Below are positions 46,158-48,874 of a DNA stretch of 48,874 nt, one piece after another. The stretch is from an uncultured bacterium (GTDB lineage: Bacteria; Patescibacteriota; Andersenbacteria; UBA10190; CAIZMI01): positions 1 through 48,874 of the forward strand of contig CAIZMI010000018.1 of NCBI GenBank assembly GCA_903934015.1, in the 5' to 3' direction. Within the stretch, counting starts at the first letter, position 1; each line of letters opens with the position of its first letter. The notes under the pieces are model-generated. The model searched no databases and had not been told where the DNA came from. It saw only the letters and a program-made list of their open reading frames with translations. The position numbers and the translations under genes are program-made.

Positions 46158-46376
46158 TTACCCCACAATCGGAAAAACTTGTTTTCCGTCGTCATCATAG
46201 ATGTAGATTGCCAACGTTGGACAAGCTTTGGCAGATTCCAGGATGGCATTATCGTCCGCGCCTTTAGGGTTTGTCACAACCGCCTTCATTTCATCATCAA
46301 GAACATAAACATCCGGCGCCACGGCCAAACACGCTCCGGCACCGATACATAAATCTCTTTTTACTTCAATTCGCAT
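46158..46376 (-). CDS. ferredoxin (single-cluster type)
   Basis: MRIEVKRDLCIGAGACLAVAPDVYVLDDE...SAKACPTLAIYIYD. Confidence 0.9.
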   Translation of the reverse strand: MRIEVKRDLCIGAGACLAVAPDVYVLDDEMKAVVTNPKGADDNAILESAKACPTLAIYIYDDDGKQVFPIVG

Positions 46377-46485
46377 GGAAAATATTTTTTAAAAATACGA
46401 CGGAGATTGCTTCCCCACTTCGCTCTGATGAGCTACGCGGGGCACGACGATCCGCCTACGGGCGACCTCGCAAAGACTAACGACT

Positions 46486-46647
46486 CTAACCGGAACTATT
46501 CTCGTTTTCGGGTTCAGTGATCCAATTCCAAAGGGAAACAATAAACCCACTACAAAAGTACCATATTGCGTATGGAATAATCCAAACAAAGAGTGTTTTC
46601 TCGATGATTGGCGCAAATATGTCGTCGATATCAACCAATTTGGCCAT
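46486..46647 (-). CDS. small membrane protein (53 aa)
   Basis: MAKLVDIDDIFAPIIEKTLFVWIIPYAIWYFCSGFIVSLWNWITEPENENSSG*; below ORF-track cutoff. Confidence 0.5.
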   Translation of the reverse strand: MAKLVDIDDIFAPIIEKTLFVWIIPYAIWYFCSGFIVSLWNWITEPENENSSG

Positions 46648-46763
46648 CGATACTATGCTTTCTTTGACTGTTTACCATTTACCGATAATGTAGCTGAAAA
46701 TCACTCCTTGTCAATGGCGACTGACATATTTGTAATATAATAATAACCTAACCTTTGTTGGAT

Positions 46764-48293
46764 TTATTTATTGGGCAATTCATGAATTGCCCCTACACGC
46801 TTCAAATCACGAAGGAAACGAAGCAAAAGCCTGGTAGCCGAACCGGATGCGCCAACGGGGTTAACCGGATTTACTTGCTGTTCTGAATAAGCCGGACCGG
46901 CAATATCCAAATGAATCCACGGTGTTTTTTCAACAAAAGCTTCCAAAAATAACGCGGCTGTTATTGCACCACCCCAACGCTTTAAGGAAGTATTTCGAAT
47001 ATCCGCGATGGCGCTTTTTATCAACGAACGATAATCATCAATAAGAGGCATTGGCCAAACCTGCTCCCCTTCTTTTTGTGCGGCGATCATTAATTGCTCT
47101 GCCAATTCTTGGTCATTGGAAAATAGTCCAGAAACTTCTTCACCCAAAGCCACAACACATGCACCGGTAAGAGTAGCAATATCTATCAGATAATCCGGTT
47201 TTTCTTTCAATGCTTCTGAAATAGAATCAGCGAGCGTGAGTCGCCCTTCAGCATCCGTGTTTCTGATTTCCACCGTCTTACCTGATTGTGTTTCTATTAC
47301 ATCGCCTGGTTTTATCGCCGAGCCGGAAGGCATATTTTCACACGCTGCTATATAACCATGCACGATCGCTTGTGGTTTTGTTTTCTCTAAAACGGAGAAC
47401 ACGCCCAAAACCGCAGCTGCGCCAGCCATATCACACTTCATTGTTTCCATGCTGTCAGACGGCTTGATGCTCAATCCGCCGGAATCAAAAGTAACACCCT
47501 TACCAACCAACGCAATTTTTACCAGCTCCTCCGATTCTGTTTTTTTCTCAGGCTGATAAACAAGATGAATGAAATACGGTTCATGTGTCGACCCTTGGGC
47601 AACCGCCAAGAAAGCACCCATTTTTCTCAACTCACATTCCTTTTGATCAAAAATTTCAACTTTAACGCTTCCCTTTGAAACATCAGCAATTTGTTGTGCA
47701 ATGGTAACCAAATCTGTCGGACGACTATTCTTGGCAGGCTCATTTACCAAATTACGCGCCAAAATTGTTGCATCACAATAAATTTTACCGGTTTTAATAC
47801 CACGCGTCGTTGATACGGCCATTCCTTTTCCAACCAGGAAGTCGACGGAAAGAATACTCCTTTGATCATTAATTTTGATTTGTTGCGTCTGGTATTTTGC
47901 AAACTGGTAACCACCTAATTCAACACCTTCCACCGCAGCAACACCTGTTTCAAACCCCTCTTTAAATATTTCCGGCACAATCACCGTTATTTCTCTGACG
48001 GCAATTGTTTTAGCAAATTGTACAGCCGCCGCAACTCCACGACGAAAAGTATCAATCGCGGGACGATCGCCTAATCCAAAACAAAACACCGACCGCAATT
48101 TATCGTTTACGGGATATTGAATAATTTGCGTTTCATTTGTCTCACCGGTGGCGGAAAATTTTGTCAGCATCTGTTGCACAAATGCTTTATCTTTTCCAAC
48201 CAAACCAAGATTATCTTTTTTCCAAAATAGAACGACTAATTCTGTGCGAGGCAAAACTGAATTTTTTTCTTTTACGTTGTATTGAGTAGGCAT
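46764..48293 (-). CDS. pepA: leucyl aminopeptidase (M17)
   Basis: VGKGVTFDSGGLSIKPSDSMETMKCDMAGAAAVLG, NTDAEGRLTLADS, WIHLDIAGPAYSE. Confidence 0.95.
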   Translation of the reverse strand: MPTQYNVKEKNSVLPRTELVVLFWKKDNLGLVGKDKAFVQQMLTKFSATGETNETQIIQYPVNDKLRSVFCFGLGDRPAIDTFRRGVAAAVQFAKTIAVREITVIVPEIFKEGFETGVAAVEGVELGGYQFAKYQTQQIKINDQRSILSVDFLVGKGMAVSTTRGIKTGKIYCDATILARNLVNEPAKNSRPTDLVTIAQQIADVSKGSVKVEIFDQKECELRKMGAFLAVAQGSTHEPYFIHLVYQPEKKTESEELVKIALVGKGVTFDSGGLSIKPSDSMETMKCDMAGAAAVLGVFSVLEKTKPQAIVHGYIAACENMPSGSAIKPGDVIETQSGKTVEIRNTDAEGRLTLADSISEALKEKPDYLIDIATLTGACVVALGEEVSGLFSNDQELAEQLMIAAQKEGEQVWPMPLIDDYRSLIKSAIADIRNTSLKRWGGAITAALFLEAFVEKTPWIHLDIAGPAYSEQQVNPVNPVGASGSATRLLLRFLRDLKRVGAIHELPNK

Positions 48294-48403
48294 AATTATA
48301 GTTAAATATAGTGGAGGCAAAAGAAAATAACAAGGACAAAAAACAGACCCCCAAGGAGATCTGCTGACCAATTCCGACCCTGCGAAGCCGCCTTGTCACC
48401 GCG

Positions 48404-48619
48404 CTACGGTTGACACCCGACTTTTTCTCCAACGTAGTTGTACTCTTTATGTGTTAGGGGAGGCGGTTTCGGCTTCCGTCGGATGAGAATCAGCGAGACA
48501 AAAAAGAAGCAACTCCCGACAAGCGCAGTAGCAAGCGCACTGATCCACCACTGCCGCACCACGAGGAGTAAAACGATCAAAAAAGTAAAGGAACATACGA
48601 GACGCAAACACGTAGGCAT
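48404..48619 (-). CDS. hypothetical small membrane protein
   Basis: MPTCLRLVCSFTFLIVLLLVVRQWWISALATALVGSCFFFVSLILIRRKPK..; GGGGGAAA upstream. Confidence 0.55.
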   Translation of the reverse strand: MPTCLRLVCSFTFLIVLLLVVRQWWISALATALVGSCFFFVSLILIRRKPKPPPLTHKEYNYVGEKVGCQP

Positions 48620-48757
48620 GGTATTTCCCCCATGAAGGTCCCGACTTTTGACACGTTTGACAAATATCAAAAATATAATTTAATAATTCGCTTGTATTAG
48701 GGAAATACTTATTTTTTGGTAGGTGAAAAACCGTACTACTGACCTTTCCATATTAGC

Positions 48758-48874
48758 TTAATATAACCCGCTCGCCTCAAGGAATCCACGCAGGAGCGTC
48801 TCGTCTCTTAATTTCTGCTTGGCGTGATAAAGCGCTTTGCCGATCACTTTCAAGTCAGGGATAAGATTCCCGAG
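48758..48874 (-). CDS. 3' end of a CDS truncated by the window edge
   Basis: Open frame ...LGNLIPDLKVIGKALYHAKQKLRDETLLRGFLEASGLY*. Confidence 0.4.
   Translation of the reverse strand, partial: LGNLIPDLKVIGKALYHAKQKLRDETLLRGFLEASGLY

Noticed and set aside
48345-48425. tRNA-like string (GTAGCGCGGTGACAAGGC..GGGTCGGAATTGGTCAGCAG) on the minus strand
   Set aside because: Stems do not close into a cloverleaf by hand; may be a degraded tRNA fragment but not supportable.
1-48874. CRISPR array / cas genes
   Set aside because: Repeats present are tandem or dispersed without regular unique spacers, and no cas-like ORF was recognised.
1-48874. Alternative genetic code (UGA recoding as in some CPR)
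   Set aside because: Well-supported ORFs such as infC end at TGA immediately before the next gene, consistent with the standard code.

Overview
The window looks like a low-to-moderate-GC chromosomal segment of a Patescibacteria/CPR-type bacterium. That is an inference from gene content: archaeal-type AspRS/AsnRS, a type IV pilus operon without a secretin, and many small monocistronic hypotheticals. Recognisable genes include tmRNA (ssrA), infC-rpmI-rplT, tRNA-Arg(CCG), a pilB/C/M-N/O plus prepilin operon, gpmI, aspS, asnS, pepA, AlkD-type repair, P1 peptidase, Asp/Glu racemase, PLD-like, DedA, GT4, PAP2, PrsW, VanZ, SufT/DUF59, DUF559, Ndh-2, ThiF-like E1, HIT, an IS481-type transposase and a ferredoxin. 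Much of the sequence between genes is structured repeats. The most interesting signals are: (1) two tandem paralogous leader ORFs (34 and 39 aa), each followed by a candidate antiterminator and an intrinsic terminator with a compensatory change, upstream of a 611-aa ATP-grasp-like gene (7028-9353); (2) a ThiF/E1-like gene followed by a 56-aa ORF ending in Cys-Asp-Gly (37107-38071); (3) a tRNA-like gene apparently split in its T-arm by exactly 3 x 100-bp multi-hairpin repeats with a covarying stem (20674-21040); (4) several single genes bracketed by direct repeats; (5) infC that appears to start at a non-AUG codon close to its predicted transcription start; (6) several small ORFs below the 60-aa cutoff of the supplied track, including a Cys-rich metallothionein-like one. 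All calls come from reading the sequence; no searches were run.
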